Shown: positions 24,776 through 34,213 of the stretch, one piece after another
How the letters are laid out: each line of letters opens with the position of its first letter
How positions within the stretch are numbered: the stretch's first letter is position 1
DNA from: DATBVX01 sp035263105
GTDB lineage: Bacteria > Pseudomonadota > Gammaproteobacteria > Steroidobacterales > Steroidobacteraceae
Assembly (NCBI GenBank): GCA_035263105.1
Contig: DATFRO010000084.1
Span: 1 to 64,000 of the forward strand
Direction of reading: 5' to 3'
Length of the DNA stretch: 64,000 nt
Translations under genes and position numbers: made by a program
Notes under the pieces: generated by a model
Databases searched by the model: none
Told to the model about the DNA's origin: nothing
The model's input: the letters and a program-made list of their open reading frames with translations, nothing else

Positions 24776-27700
24776 TTAAGAGGCTTTCACCCATTTCTTC
24801 GGCTCGGTGCGCGGTTGCCTCTTCCCGGCGCGCTTGTGGCGCCAGCGAGTCATCAGTCCCTCGAACTCGAGGTAGATCACGGGCGTGATGTAGAGCGTCA
24901 GGAGCTGCGACACGACCAGCCCGCCCACCACGGCGAGGCCCAGCGACTGGCGGGAGGCGCCGCTCGCGCCCCAGCCGAGCGCGATCGGCATGGTCGCGAG
25001 AATCGCCGCGGCGGTCGTCATCATGATCGGGCGAAAACGCAGCACGCACGCTTCGAGCATCGCCGCCGCCGGATCGAGCTGGCGCGAGCGCTGCGCCTCG
25101 AGCGCGAAGTCGATCATCATGATCGCGTTCTTCTTGACGACGCCGATCAGCAGGATGAGCCCCAGGAACGCGAACAGGTCGAGATCCTTGTGCAGCACGA
25201 GGAGCGTGATCAACGCGCCGAAACCCGCCGCCGGGAGTCCCGAGAGAATCGTGAGCGGGTGGATCGCGCTCTCGTAGAGCACGCCGAGCACCAGATAGAT
25301 CGTGAACACCGCGAGCAGCAGCAACACACCGAGACCCGCGAGCGACGATGTGAAGGCCTGCGCCGTGCCCTGGAAGCGGCCCTGGAGGGTGTCGGGCGCC
25401 TGCAGCTCGCGCTGCGCCTGGTCGACGACGCGCACCGCGTCGCTCAGCGATTTGCCGGGCGCGAGGTTGAAGGAGATCGTCGCCGCGGGTAGCTGCCCGA
25501 CATGCGAGATGCTGAGCGGGCCGGTCGTGACCTTGAGCGAGGCGACGGCATCGAGCGGAATCAGGTTGCCGTTGGTGCTGCGTACGTAGAGAAGTGAGAG
25601 CGCGCCCGGATCGCGCTGGAACTGCGGCATCAGCTCCGCGATCACCTGGTACTGATCGGTGGCACCGTAGATGGTCGAGACCTGGCGCGGGCCGTAGGCG
25701 GTAAACAGGGCCTGCTCGACCTGGTCCGCCGTGATGCCGAGCGCGCCGGCGCGCTCGCGATCGAGCTGCACTTCCACCTTCGGGTTGTTGAGGATGAGAT
25801 CGCTCGAGACGTCCTCGAGGATCCGCGTCGCCTTGAGACGCTCGACCAGGCGCGGCACCCAGAGCACCAGCTCGTCCATGTTCGGATCCATGAGCGAATA
25901 CTGGAACTCGCTGTTGGTGATCCGGCCGCCGATCCGCAGCGCCGGCTGGTTCTGCAGGAACACGCTCAACCCCGGGATTCCGTTCAAGTGCGGCCGCAGT
26001 CCCTCGAGGACCCGCTGCGCGAGTGGCCGCTCGTCGGCGGGGGTCAACGGCACGATCAGCCGACCGGCACTCAAGCCGGCGTTCGGGCCGCCGGCGCCGA
26101 CGAACCCGATCGCCGTCGTGACATTCGGGTTGGCAGCGATGATCTTGACCGCTTCCTTCTGCTTCTCCGCCATCGCATCGAATGCGATGTTGGGCGTCGC
26201 CTGCGTCGAGCCGATGAGGAGTCCCGTGTCGTCGTTAGAGGTAAAGCCTTTCGGGACCACGACGAACAGGATCGCCGTGCCGACGAGGCTTGCCACGAAG
26301 ATCGTCACGATCGTGCGCCGATGCGCCAGCGTCCAGTGCAGGCTCCTCTCGTAGAGCGCTCGCATGCGCTCGAAGAGGCCGTGCGTCGGCTCCGCTACCG
26401 CTATCGTGTGACGCAGCATGCGGCTGCACAGCACCGGCGTCAGCGTCAGCGACACGACTCCCGAAAGCAGGATCGCCGCGACGACCGTAATCGCGAACTC
26501 GTGGAACAGTCGCCCGACGATGCCGCCCATGAAGAGGACCGGGATGAACACAGCCGCGAGCGAGATCGTCATCGACACGATCGTGAAGCCGATCTCGCGG
26601 GTGCCCTGCAGCGTCGCCTGGAGCGGCGGCAACCCCGCCTCGAGATGGCGCGAGATGTTCTCCAGCACCACGATCGCATCGTCGACCACGAACCCGACGC
26701 AGAGCGTCAGCGCCATCAGCGAGAGGTTGTCGACGCTGAAGTGCAGCAGGTACATCACCACGAAGGTGCCCGCGAACGACATCGGGATCGCGATGCTCGG
26801 GATGATCGCGGCGCGCGCGTTGCGCAGGAACAGGAAGATCACCAGCACCACCAGGGCGAGCGCGAGGAACAGGGTGAACTTGACGTCATTCACCGAGCCG
26901 CGAATCGTCTGCGAGCGATCGTAGACCGGGGTGAGCTCGAGGCCCGGCGGCATCTGGTCGCGCAGCGTCGGCAGCAGCGCCTTGATCGAGTCGACCACCG
27001 CGAGCGTATTCGCGCCCGGCTGGCGCTGCACGCCGAGCACGATGCCGCGCGTCAGGTCCTTGCCGATCCAGGCGCCGGCCTTGTCGTTCTCGGTGCTGTC
27101 GAGGATGTTGCCGAGCTCGTTGAGATGCACCGGCGCGCCGTTGCGGTAGGCGACGACGAGCGGACGGTAGGCTGCGGCGTCTTGCAGCTGCCCATTCGCC
27201 TCGACCACGAACGTGCGCTGCGTGCCGTTCAAGGTGCCGGACGGCAGGTTGACGTTGCCGCTCTGGATCGCGCTTACAACCTCGTCAACACCCAGCCCGC
27301 GTGAGGCCAGGCGGCGCGGGTCGAGCTGCACCCGCACCGCGTATTTCTGCGGGCCGAACACCTGCACCTGGGCGACGCCGGCGAGCGTCGAAATGCGTTC
27401 CGCGAGCAGGTCTTCCGCATATTCGTCGACCTTCGGCATCGGCAGTGTCTTCGAGGTGAGCGTGAGCACGATGACCGAGGAGTCGGCCGGGTTCACCTTG
27501 CGAAATGACGGCGGGTCCGGCATGTCGGGCGGCAACTGGCGCGCCGCCGCGGCGATCGCGGTCTGCACGTCCTGCGCCGCCGCGTCGATGTTGCGATCGA
27601 GCGCGAACTGCAGCGTGATCTGCGTCGTGCCTTCGCTGCTGGTCGAATTCATCGAATCGATGGCGGCGATGGTCGAGAGCTGCTTTTCGAGCGGCGTCGC

Positions 27701-27889
27701 GACGGACGCAGCCATCGTCTCGGGGCTCGCACCGGGCAGCGCCGCGGTCACGGTGATGGTGGGAAAGTCCACCGCGGGCAGGTCCGAGACCGGCAGCGTC
27801 AGGTACGCGAGCGTGCCAAAGCAGGCGAGGCCCGCGGTCAGGAGCGCTGTCGCAACCGGGCGGCGAACGAAGAGCTCGGAGAGATTCAT
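24776..27889 (-). CDS. RND efflux pump inner-membrane transporter (HAE1, MdtB/MdtC-like)
   Basis: A 1037-residue RND permease of full length. The N-terminus LFVRRPVATALLTAGL and the porter region are standard. Helix 4 carries the proton-relay pair in CVGFVVDDAIVVLENI, and helix 10-type Lys is found in GLILLIGVVKKNAIMMIDFA. The sequence is nearer MdtB/MdtC than AcrB by these motifs. It would export drugs or lipophilic compounds through a trimer. It overlaps the adaptor gene by four bases (ATGA at 27886-27889). No outer-membrane factor gene is adjacent, so a TolC encoded elsewhere is needed. Confidence 0.95.
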   Translation of the reverse strand: MNLSELFVRRPVATALLTAGLACFGTLAYLTLPVSDLPAVDFPTITVTAALPGASPETMAASVATPLEKQLSTIAAIDSMNSTSSEGTTQITLQFALDRNIDAAAQDVQTAIAAAARQLPPDMPDPPSFRKVNPADSSVIVLTLTSKTLPMPKVDEYAEDLLAERISTLAGVAQVQVFGPQKYAVRVQLDPRRLASRGLGVDEVVSAIQSGNVNLPSGTLNGTQRTFVVEANGQLQDAAAYRPLVVAYRNGAPVHLNELGNILDSTENDKAGAWIGKDLTRGIVLGVQRQPGANTLAVVDSIKALLPTLRDQMPPGLELTPVYDRSQTIRGSVNDVKFTLFLALALVVLVIFLFLRNARAAIIPSIAIPMSFAGTFVVMYLLHFSVDNLSLMALTLCVGFVVDDAIVVLENISRHLEAGLPPLQATLQGTREIGFTIVSMTISLAAVFIPVLFMGGIVGRLFHEFAITVVAAILLSGVVSLTLTPVLCSRMLRHTIAVAEPTHGLFERMRALYERSLHWTLAHRRTIVTIFVASLVGTAILFVVVPKGFTSNDDTGLLIGSTQATPNIAFDAMAEKQKEAVKIIAANPNVTTAIGFVGAGGPNAGLSAGRLIVPLTPADERPLAQRVLEGLRPHLNGIPGLSVFLQNQPALRIGGRITNSEFQYSLMDPNMDELVLWVPRLVERLKATRILEDVSSDLILNNPKVEVQLDRERAGALGITADQVEQALFTAYGPRQVSTIYGATDQYQVIAELMPQFQRDPGALSLLYVRSTNGNLIPLDAVASLKVTTGPLSISHVGQLPAATISFNLAPGKSLSDAVRVVDQAQRELQAPDTLQGRFQGTAQAFTSSLAGLGVLLLLAVFTIYLVLGVLYESAIHPLTILSGLPAAGFGALITLLVLHKDLDLFAFLGLILLIGVVKKNAIMMIDFALEAQRSRQLDPAAAMLEACVLRFRPIMMTTAAAILATMPIALGWGASGASRQSLGLAVVGGLVVSQLLTLYITPVIYLEFEGLMTRWRHKRAGKRQPRTEPKKWVKAS

Positions 27890-29010
27890 CCCGGCTTGGA
27901 CGGATTCTTGCGCGCGACGGGACTGCCGGGTTGCAGGCGCGACTGGCCGTCGACTACGACCTGCTCGCCGGGCTCGACACCCGAGACGATCGCCCAGGTG
28001 TCGGCCATGCGCTCGACCTTGACCACGCGCTGCTCGGCGACGGCGTGTTCGTTCACGACATAGACGTAGGTGCCTTCCGGCCCGTTCTCGAGCGAGACCG
28101 CAGGAACGACGGTCGCCTGAGCGTCACCGCCGATGTGCAGAGTGACGGTCACGAACTGTCCCGGCCACAGTTCACGCGTCGTGTTGGGAAAGCGTGCGCG
28201 CAAATGCAGCGTGCCCGTGGTCGGATCCGCGGCGTTGTCGACGAAGCTGAGCTTCCCGGTGAGATGAGCGGGCGCGCCCGCGCTCGAGCTCACGCCGAGA
28301 TCGACCTCCGGCGGCGCACTCATCAGCGTGGCGCGCAACGCGCCGAGTTGTTGCTCGGGGATCGCGAAGGAGACATCCACCGGATCGAGAATGTTGAGCG
28401 TCGTGAGCGGCGTCTGTGTCGTCGATTGCGCAGTCGCATGCACCGTGTTGCCGACCTTCTGGTTGACGACGCCGAGCTTGCCCGACACCGGCGCCTTGAT
28501 GGTCGCGTAGTCGAGCTGCAGCTGCGCGTTGTCGACCGCCGCGCGATCCATCGCGACGGTGGCATCGGCCGCATCGAGATCCGACTTCAGTTGCGCGTGA
28601 TCGTCCTCGGAGATGAAGCGCTGCTTCACCAGCGCGCGCCCGTGCGCCTCCTTGGTGCGCGCGTTCTCGAATCGTGCCTGGTCGCGCGCGAGCGTCGCCT
28701 GCGCCATGCGCAATTGAATCTGGAACGGTGCGGGATCGATCTGGATCAGCGGTTGACCCGCTTTCACTTCGGCGCCGTCGGCGACGAACACCTTGACGAT
28801 CTGCCCGTCGACGCGCGTCTGCACGTTGACGCTGCCGCTCGACTCCACGGTGCCGATCGCAGTCAGCGTCAGCGGCACTTCGCGCCGTTCCACGTTGGCC
28901 ACCACGACGGGAATCGCAGGCACGCGCCGCGGCTCGGTCGCACTGCCGTTCGAGCAGGCGACGAGCACGAGCGCCCCGAGCAGGACCCACCATGTTCCGA
29001 GTCGTTTCAT
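27886..29010 (-). CDS. RND periplasmic adaptor lipoprotein (MdtA/AcrA type)
   Basis: A 374-residue membrane-fusion protein. The start ATG at 29010 gives a lipoprotein signal with lipobox LVAC, so it is anchored in the inner membrane. The lipoyl half motifs (GTVESSGSVNVQTRVDGQIV and TIKAPVSGKLGVVNQKVGN) flank a helical hairpin. Beta-barrel and membrane-proximal domains follow. It links the pump to an outer-membrane channel. Upstream in-frame codons to 29142 lack a ribosome-binding site and would hide the signal. First gene of the two-gene operon. Confidence 0.93.
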   Translation of the reverse strand: MKRLGTWWVLLGALVLVACSNGSATEPRRVPAIPVVVANVERREVPLTLTAIGTVESSGSVNVQTRVDGQIVKVFVADGAEVKAGQPLIQIDPAPFQIQLRMAQATLARDQARFENARTKEAHGRALVKQRFISEDDHAQLKSDLDAADATVAMDRAAVDNAQLQLDYATIKAPVSGKLGVVNQKVGNTVHATAQSTTQTPLTTLNILDPVDVSFAIPEQQLGALRATLMSAPPEVDLGVSSSAGAPAHLTGKLSFVDNAADPTTGTLHLRARFPNTTRELWPGQFVTVTLHIGGDAQATVVPAVSLENGPEGTYVYVVNEHAVAEQRVVKVERMADTWAIVSGVEPGEQVVVDGQSRLQPGSPVARKNPSKPG

Positions 29011-29249
29011 CCGCAACTGCTTCGCCGCCGGTAGAGGCTTTCTTAGAGGCCGGCCATCGCCGGAAGTGCCGATGCTAACCAGAGAAGTAGTGTCAATGGC
29101 GCAGTAAAGGAGAACTGCCGCGCGGATGCTCAAGAAATGCAAAGAACATGAAGAAGATTTAATCCCGTCAACTACTTGGGGACTGGTGCGTCAAACGTCG
29201 CGTTCGCGGTGCGCCGGGTCGGTGGTGTTTCAAGCAAGGAGTGTTTCTC

Positions 29250-30050
29250 ATGTTCAAGATCCTCAAGCTCAGGCCCGGCGTGCTCTCGTTGTTGCTCGCC
29301 ACCGCGGCTCCCAGTGCGCACGCCGCGAGCGATGACAATCCCTGGGGCCTGCAGGTTTTCCTCGGTGATTCGGCCGGCACCTCGGGTGACTTCTCGAACC
29401 ATCACGCCCAGCCGGTACCGGACCTCGGCGTGATCAACCCCGGCCTCTCGGGCACGAGCGGGACGCTCGCGTTCGACACGATCAGCTATGACGACATCTA
29501 CAAGTCGCGTTACGTGCTCGGCGCGGAGGTGAGCTACGCCGCGAGCGAGAACCTCGAGGCCTACGGCCGCTTCAGCTACAACCCGCTCGACGGCCAGAGC
29601 CGCAGCCTCGGCATCGTCGCCTCGTCGGATCAGACCGTGGCCGAGCCGATCATGGCGCACTTCAGCGACGCCCATGAGTACACGCTGATGCTGGGCTCAC
29701 GTTACTACGTGCCGACCGGAAACGACTGGCGTCTCTTTGGCGGCGCTGCGCTCGGCGCGACACGCTTGCAGGAGATCAACGGTTCGCTGGAGATTCCGGA
29801 CGAATCGCTGTCACTGAACGACCTCAGGTTCTCGCGCTCCAGCACGGTGTTCGCGCAGAGCCTGGAGGCGGGCATCAACTATCACTCGCCTTCGATGGTC
29901 GACCTGCAGTTCTCGGTCGGCGCAGAGCATGCGTCCGGGACCAAGGCCGGTGATGACCCGACGCTCGCATCGCTCGGCTTCGATACCACACACGACGGCG
30001 GTGATCGATGGTCGTTCCCGATCACACTGGGGGCCACCTATCGGTTCTGA
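29250..30050 (+). CDS. predicted outer-membrane beta-barrel protein
   Basis: A 266-residue protein with signal peptide (LRPGVLSLLLATAAPSAHAA). The chain is strand-rich with typical barrel turns (SRYVLGAEVSYAASENLEAY, FPITLGATYRF) and a C-terminal Phe. The length suggests an 8-10-stranded barrel like OmpW/OmpA-type small proteins; the family was not recognised. The start ATG has AAGGAG eight bases upstream; a GTG nine bases earlier overlaps that site. It diverges from the RND operon and ends at a shared hairpin with the MFS gene. Confidence 0.7.
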   Translation: MFKILKLRPGVLSLLLATAAPSAHAASDDNPWGLQVFLGDSAGTSGDFSNHHAQPVPDLGVINPGLSGTSGTLAFDTISYDDIYKSRYVLGAEVSYAASENLEAYGRFSYNPLDGQSRSLGIVASSDQTVAEPIMAHFSDAHEYTLMLGSRYYVPTGNDWRLFGGAALGATRLQEINGSLEIPDESLSLNDLRFSRSSTVFAQSLEAGINYHSPSMVDLQFSVGAEHASGTKAGDDPTLASLGFDTTHDGGDRWSFPITLGATYRF

Positions 30051-30069
30051 GATCGCCTGAGTGTGGGAT

Positions 30070-30101
30070 CGCGCGGGCGGCGTGCCTCCGCTGCCCGCGC
30101 G
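30070..30101. terminator. hairpin between convergent barrel and MFS genes
   Basis: CGCGCGGGC (30070-30078) and GCCCGCGCG (30093-30101) form a perfect 9-bp stem. T-rich tracts are weak on both sides (AACTTTC on the plus strand), so bidirectional or Rho-assisted termination is likely. Confidence 0.5.
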
Positions 30102-30120
30102 AACTTTCAAGATCCCGAGG

Positions 30121-31722
30121 CTAGCCGCGCAGGTCCACGCCGCGCGTTTCGCGCATGAACAAGAGTCCCACGATCCCGGTCGCGAGCGCGACGATGATCG
30201 GGTACCACAGCCCGTAGTAGATGTCGCCGGCGCGCACCACCAGCGCCGCCGCGATGAACGGCAGGAAGCCGCCGAACCAGCCGTTGCCGATGTGGTACGG
30301 CAGGCTCATCGATGAATAGCGGATGCGCGTGGGGAAGAGCTCGACCAGGAATGCCGCGATCGGTCCGTAGACCATCGTGACGTAGAGCATCAATACCACG
30401 AGCAGCAGCACCGTCATCGGCTTGTTCATGCGCTCGGGGTCCGCCTTCGCCGGGTAACCGCTCGTCTCGAGCGCCTGCTTGTAGGCCGCCTCGTCGAATC
30501 CCGCGAGCTCCTGGCCGGCGATCGTGGTCACGACGTCAGCATCGCCCTTGGGCGGCAGCGTCGTGTAGCTCAAGCCCGCCTTGGTCAGAAAGTCCTTGGC
30601 CCGATCGCACGGCGTCGACGGCTTGGCGAAGATGTTGAAGTGACAATCGCGCGCCGCCACGGTGACTGCGGCACGCTCCTCGTAGTCACCGAGCGCCGGG
30701 TTCGCGTAGTGCGTGAGGCCCTTGAAGATGGGAATGAACGTGACGGCCGCGAGCAGGCAGCCGAGCACCATGATGGGCTTGCGACCGATGCGATCCGAGA
30801 GGCGCCCGAAGAAGATGAAGAAGGGCGTGCCGATGAGCAGTGCCAGCGCCACCAGCACATAGGACAGGCGGAAGTCCACCTTGAGCGTGTTCTGAAGAAA
30901 GAAGAGTGCGTAGAACTGCCCCGTGTACCAGACGACGCCCTGCCCTGCGGTCGCACCGAACAGTGCGAGGAGCACGACCTTGAGGTTGCGCCAGTGCCCG
31001 AAGCTCTCGGTGAGCGGCGCTCGCGAGTGACGGTTCTGCGCGCGCATCTCGACGAACAGCGGCGACTCGCTCAACTTCAGGCGGATGTACACGGACACCG
31101 CGAGCAGCAGCACCGACAGCAGGAAAGGCACGCGCCAGCCCCACGCCTTGAACTCATCGTCACCGAACCCGACGCGACAGCCGAGGATCACCGCGAGCGA
31201 AAGGAAGAACCCGAAGGTCGCCGTGGTCTGGATCCAGCTGGTGAAGTAGCCGCGCTTGCCGTGCGGCGCATGCTCGGCGACGTAGGTCGCGGCACCACCA
31301 TATTCACCGCCGAGCGCAAGACCCTGCGCCAGGCGCAGGCTCACCAGGAGCACCGGCGCCCACAACCCGATGCGCTCGTAGGTCGGCAGCACGCCCACCA
31401 GCGCCGTCGCGAGGCCCATCACGACGATGGTGACGAGGAAGGTGTACTTGCGCCCGACCAGATCGCCGATGCGGCCGAAGATCAGCGCGCCGAGCGGACG
31501 GACCGCGAACCCTGCGCCAAAGGTCGCGAGACTCGCGAGGAAAGCGGCCGTGTCGTTGCCCGGCGGAAAGAACAAGGTGCCGAAGAAGACGGCGAGCGTG
31601 CCGTAGAGATAGAAGTCATACCACTCGAAGACCGTGCCCACCGAGCTCGCCAGGATGATGCGCCGGTGTGCGCGATCGATGCCGGCATCGGTCGCAGGAT
31701 GTTGTGCTTGTTCTACTGCCAC
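30121..31722 (-). CDS. MFS transporter, metabolite:H+ symporter (MHS) family
   Basis: A 533-residue polytopic protein. The N-terminal GTVFEWYDFYLYGTLAVFFG and RPLGALIFGRIGDLVGRKYT are signatures of the MHS group (ProP, ShiA, KgtP, citrate/H+ symporters). It is longer than the usual 430-470 residues. A polar insert of about 90 residues, including LTHYANPALGDYEERAAVTV and a Cys-containing stretch, lies before the last helices, as in a subgroup of MHS proteins. The substrate, probably an organic acid or osmolyte, is not deducible. Confidence 0.9.
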   Translation of the reverse strand: MAVEQAQHPATDAGIDRAHRRIILASSVGTVFEWYDFYLYGTLAVFFGTLFFPPGNDTAAFLASLATFGAGFAVRPLGALIFGRIGDLVGRKYTFLVTIVVMGLATALVGVLPTYERIGLWAPVLLVSLRLAQGLALGGEYGGAATYVAEHAPHGKRGYFTSWIQTTATFGFFLSLAVILGCRVGFGDDEFKAWGWRVPFLLSVLLLAVSVYIRLKLSESPLFVEMRAQNRHSRAPLTESFGHWRNLKVVLLALFGATAGQGVVWYTGQFYALFFLQNTLKVDFRLSYVLVALALLIGTPFFIFFGRLSDRIGRKPIMVLGCLLAAVTFIPIFKGLTHYANPALGDYEERAAVTVAARDCHFNIFAKPSTPCDRAKDFLTKAGLSYTTLPPKGDADVVTTIAGQELAGFDEAAYKQALETSGYPAKADPERMNKPMTVLLLVVLMLYVTMVYGPIAAFLVELFPTRIRYSSMSLPYHIGNGWFGGFLPFIAAALVVRAGDIYYGLWYPIIVALATGIVGLLFMRETRGVDLRG

Positions 31723-31813
31723 GGCCGTCCTCCCCGAGTTGTCTTGCCGCTGCGATTGCGCGCGCTACTCTACCCATTGCGAGGCCGCAAAGCCCAGTCC
31801 ATGATCGCGGCTC

Positions 31814-32668
31814 ATGTCCGCCCTCGATCTGGAAACCTTCGCGCACTGTCCCACGGTCGAGTCGACCGTCAATTATCTCGATGAGATGGACGAGCTGCCG
31901 GTGTTCTACGCCGACAAGCAGCGCGACAACAACCTGAAGCTCAGCACGCACCGGATCACGGTGCGCGACGCGCGCTCGGTGCGCGAGCGCTTGTCGCTGG
32001 AGCACGAAGGATTCCGCCTCGTCGACTGCCCGACCGCCGTGAAGGACTTTCGCGATGCGGACGCAGTGCAGAAAGTGTATCGGCCGGAGACCGAGCGCCT
32101 GATCGCCTCCCTCACCGGCGCGCCGCTGGTGCTCGCCACCGGCGTCGTGTTGCGCTGGAGCGAGAACTCCAGCGCTTCCGGGTCGCTCCTCAATTCGCGT
32201 CCGGCGCGCTTCGTGCACGTTGACTACAGCCGCAAGTCCTTCGACGATTTCGCGCTGATGCACCTCACTAACGCCGGCATCGGCGAGTGCGACCGCTGGC
32301 TCAAGGGCCGCTACGTCGCGCTCAACATCTGGCGCGTCCTGTCGCCGCCGCCGCAGGACGTGCCGCTCGGCCTCTGCGCGGCGCCTACGGCCCGGCCGGC
32401 TGATGTCGTCACGGGACTCGCGGTGATCGATCCGCCCGATGCTCCGGAGTTGCGCTTCGAGTCCTCGCTCTATCGCTTCAGCCCGGAGCATCGCTGGTTC
32501 TACTTCTCCAACATGCAGCCGGCCGAGGCGCTGGTGTTCAAGGCGTTCGACTCGGAGCACGAACGCGTACAGGGCTGCCCGCACAGCGCGTTCAACGATC
32601 CGAACTGCCCGGCCGGCGTGACTCCGCGCGCCAGCGTCGAAATCCGCGCCTACGCCTACTACGGCTGA
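31814..32668 (+). CDS. CmcJ/NvfI-type non-heme iron oxygenase-like protein
   Basis: A 284-residue protein matching the CmcJ/NvfI (YbiU-unrelated) oxidoreductase pattern. The N-terminus has VNYLDEMDELPVFYADKQ. The central metal motif is ARFVHVDYS (HxD), and the third His is likely in GCPHSAFNDP with a later Arg (RASVEIRAYA). Family members, such as fungal ones and the cephamycin CmcJ, use Fe(II) and 2-oxoglutarate. No biosynthetic genes surround it, so the substrate is unknown. It diverges from the MFS gene and precedes the molybdate operon by 70 bases. Confidence 0.85.
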   Translation: MSALDLETFAHCPTVESTVNYLDEMDELPVFYADKQRDNNLKLSTHRITVRDARSVRERLSLEHEGFRLVDCPTAVKDFRDADAVQKVYRPETERLIASLTGAPLVLATGVVLRWSENSSASGSLLNSRPARFVHVDYSRKSFDDFALMHLTNAGIGECDRWLKGRYVALNIWRVLSPPPQDVPLGLCAAPTARPADVVTGLAVIDPPDAPELRFESSLYRFSPEHRWFYFSNMQPAEALVFKAFDSEHERVQGCPHSAFNDPNCPAGVTPRASVEIRAYAYYG

Positions 32669-32688
32669 GCGACTTCGTGCTTGCGGTC

Positions 32689-32712
32689 CGTGATATACGG
32701 GGCAGAATAACG
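32689..32712. promoter_or_regulatory. ModE-like operator ahead of modA
   Basis: CGTGATATA, a 6-base centre, then AGAATAACG. Against the ModE inverted repeat CGTTATATA-N6-TATATAACG the left arm matches 8 of 9 and the right arm 6 of 9, with exact spacing. It sits 26 bases before the modA ATG, where bound ModE-molybdate would block transcription. Confidence 0.55.
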
Positions 32713-32738
32713 CGACCCCCGGACCCAAGGACCGCACC

Positions 32739-33518
32739 ATGATCAGCCGCCTGCGTTTGTGCCTCCTTCTCGTTCTGTGCGCCTTCGGGCCGCTCAGCGT
32801 CAGTGCCGCGGAGCCCACGGCCGAGAACGCTCCCATCACGGTGTTTGCGGCCGCGTCCCTCACCGACGCGCTCCAGCAGATCGTCGCTCCCCTGCAGGGG
32901 CACGATGTGCCGGTCAAGCTCTCGTTCGCCTCGAGCTCGACGCTCGCGCGCCAGATCGAGAATGGCGCCGCCGCCGATATTTTCGTGTCGGCCGACGAGG
33001 AATGGATGGTCTATCTCGATGAGCGCAAGCGCATCGCGAAGGACACGTGGGTGCGTCCGATCGGCAACCAGCTGGTCATCGTCGCGCCCAGGGACGAAGC
33101 CGTGTCGGTGAAGCTCGACCCGAAATTCGACCTCGCGGCGTTGCTCGGCGAACGGCGTCTCGCGGTCGGCGATCCGGCCCATGTTCCGGCGGGCCGCTAT
33201 GCGCAGCAGGCACTCGAGCACTACGGCTGGTGGCAAGCGGTCGAGCCGCGCCTCGCGCGCGCCGAGAACGTGCGCGCGGCCCTGGCGCTGGTGGAGCGCG
33301 GCGAGACGCCGCTCGGCATCGTATACACGACCGATGCGCGCTCAGCGCAGGCGGTGCGCGTCGTCGCCGAGTTTCCAGCGGCGAGCCATGAGCCTATTCT
33401 CTACTCGTTCGCGGCCATCGCCGGCAGGGACAGCCCGCGCGTGCGCGAAGTGCTCAAGCAGATGACCACCGGTCAAGCCCTGCAGATCTACAGGAAGAGC
33501 GGATTCGAGGTGCAGTGA
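32739..33518 (+). CDS. modA: molybdate ABC transporter substrate-binding protein
   Basis: A 259-residue periplasmic protein with signal peptide (LCLLLVLCAFGPLSVSAAE). The ModA opening ITVFAAASLTDALQQI and the oxyanion-binding segment FASSSTLARQIENGAAADIF, followed by FVSADEEWM, are typical. It captures molybdate (or tungstate) for ModBC. The last codons overlap modB in a GTGA arrangement. A candidate ModE box lies upstream, consistent with repression when molybdate is plentiful. Confidence 0.95.
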   Translation: MISRLRLCLLLVLCAFGPLSVSAAEPTAENAPITVFAAASLTDALQQIVAPLQGHDVPVKLSFASSSTLARQIENGAAADIFVSADEEWMVYLDERKRIAKDTWVRPIGNQLVIVAPRDEAVSVKLDPKFDLAALLGERRLAVGDPAHVPAGRYAQQALEHYGWWQAVEPRLARAENVRAALALVERGETPLGIVYTTDARSAQAVRVVAEFPAASHEPILYSFAAIAGRDSPRVREVLKQMTTGQALQIYRKSGFEVQ

Positions 33519-34213
33519 GTCCTTACGCGCTCAGCCCCGGGGAATGGCAGGCATTCTGGCTCAGCCTCGACGTCGCTGCGCGCAGCGTTTTTTTCAGCCT
33601 CCCGGTCGCGATCCTGGTCGCGTGGGTGCTGGCGCGCCGCCGCTTCCTCGGCCGCACTTTCGTTGATGCGTTCGTGCACCTGCCGCTGGTGCTGCCGCCG
33701 GTCGTCGTCGGCTATTTCCTGCTGCTCCTCTTCGGCACACGCGGGCCGATCGGCGGCTGGCTCAAGAGCACTTTTGATCTGCAGCTCGTGTTCACGACGG
33801 CGGGTGCCGCGCTCGCTACGGCCGTGATGTCGTTTCCGCTGGTGGTGCGAGCCATCCGCTTGTCGATCGAGAACATCGACCCGGGACTCGAAGATGTCGC
33901 GCGGACGCTCGGCGCGCGCGCCTTCGATCGATTCCTCAGCGTGACGTTGCCGTTGATGGCGCCGGGTATTTTGGTAGGCGCGGTCGTGGCCTTCTCCGCG
34001 AGCCTTGGCGAGTTCGGCGCGGTGATCACCTTCGCCTCGAACATCCCGGGCGAAACGCAGACACTGCCGCTCGCGCTCTACACAGCGCTGCAGACGCCGA
34101 ACGGCGATGTCGCCGCGGCGCGTCTCGCTGTCCTGTCGGTCGTGCTCGGTCTCGCGGGACTGCTGACTTCGGAATGGATCGCGCGCGTCCTCAGGCGCCG
34201 CTACGGCCGCTGA
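33515..34213 (+). CDS. modB: molybdate ABC transporter permease
   Basis: A 232-residue inner-membrane protein with about five to six helices. LPLVLPPVVVGYFLLLLFG is the classic ModB motif. The EAA-type coupling loop appears as DVARTLGARAFDRFLSVTLP, and FSASLGEFGAVITFASNIPG is the conserved C-terminal part. It starts at GTG 33515 overlapping the modA stop and ends one base into modC (TGATG), so translation of the three genes is coupled. Confidence 0.95.
   Translation: MSPYALSPGEWQAFWLSLDVAARSVFFSLPVAILVAWVLARRRFLGRTFVDAFVHLPLVLPPVVVGYFLLLLFGTRGPIGGWLKSTFDLQLVFTTAGAALATAVMSFPLVVRAIRLSIENIDPGLEDVARTLGARAFDRFLSVTLPLMAPGILVGAVVAFSASLGEFGAVITFASNIPGETQTLPLALYTALQTPNGDVAAARLAVLSVVLGLAGLLTSEWIARVLRRRYGR

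Noticed and set aside
29126..29335. Short plus-strand frame starting MLKKCKEHEEDL
   Set aside because: Overlaps the start and ribosome-binding site of the barrel gene out of frame, and loses protein-like character after 20 residues.
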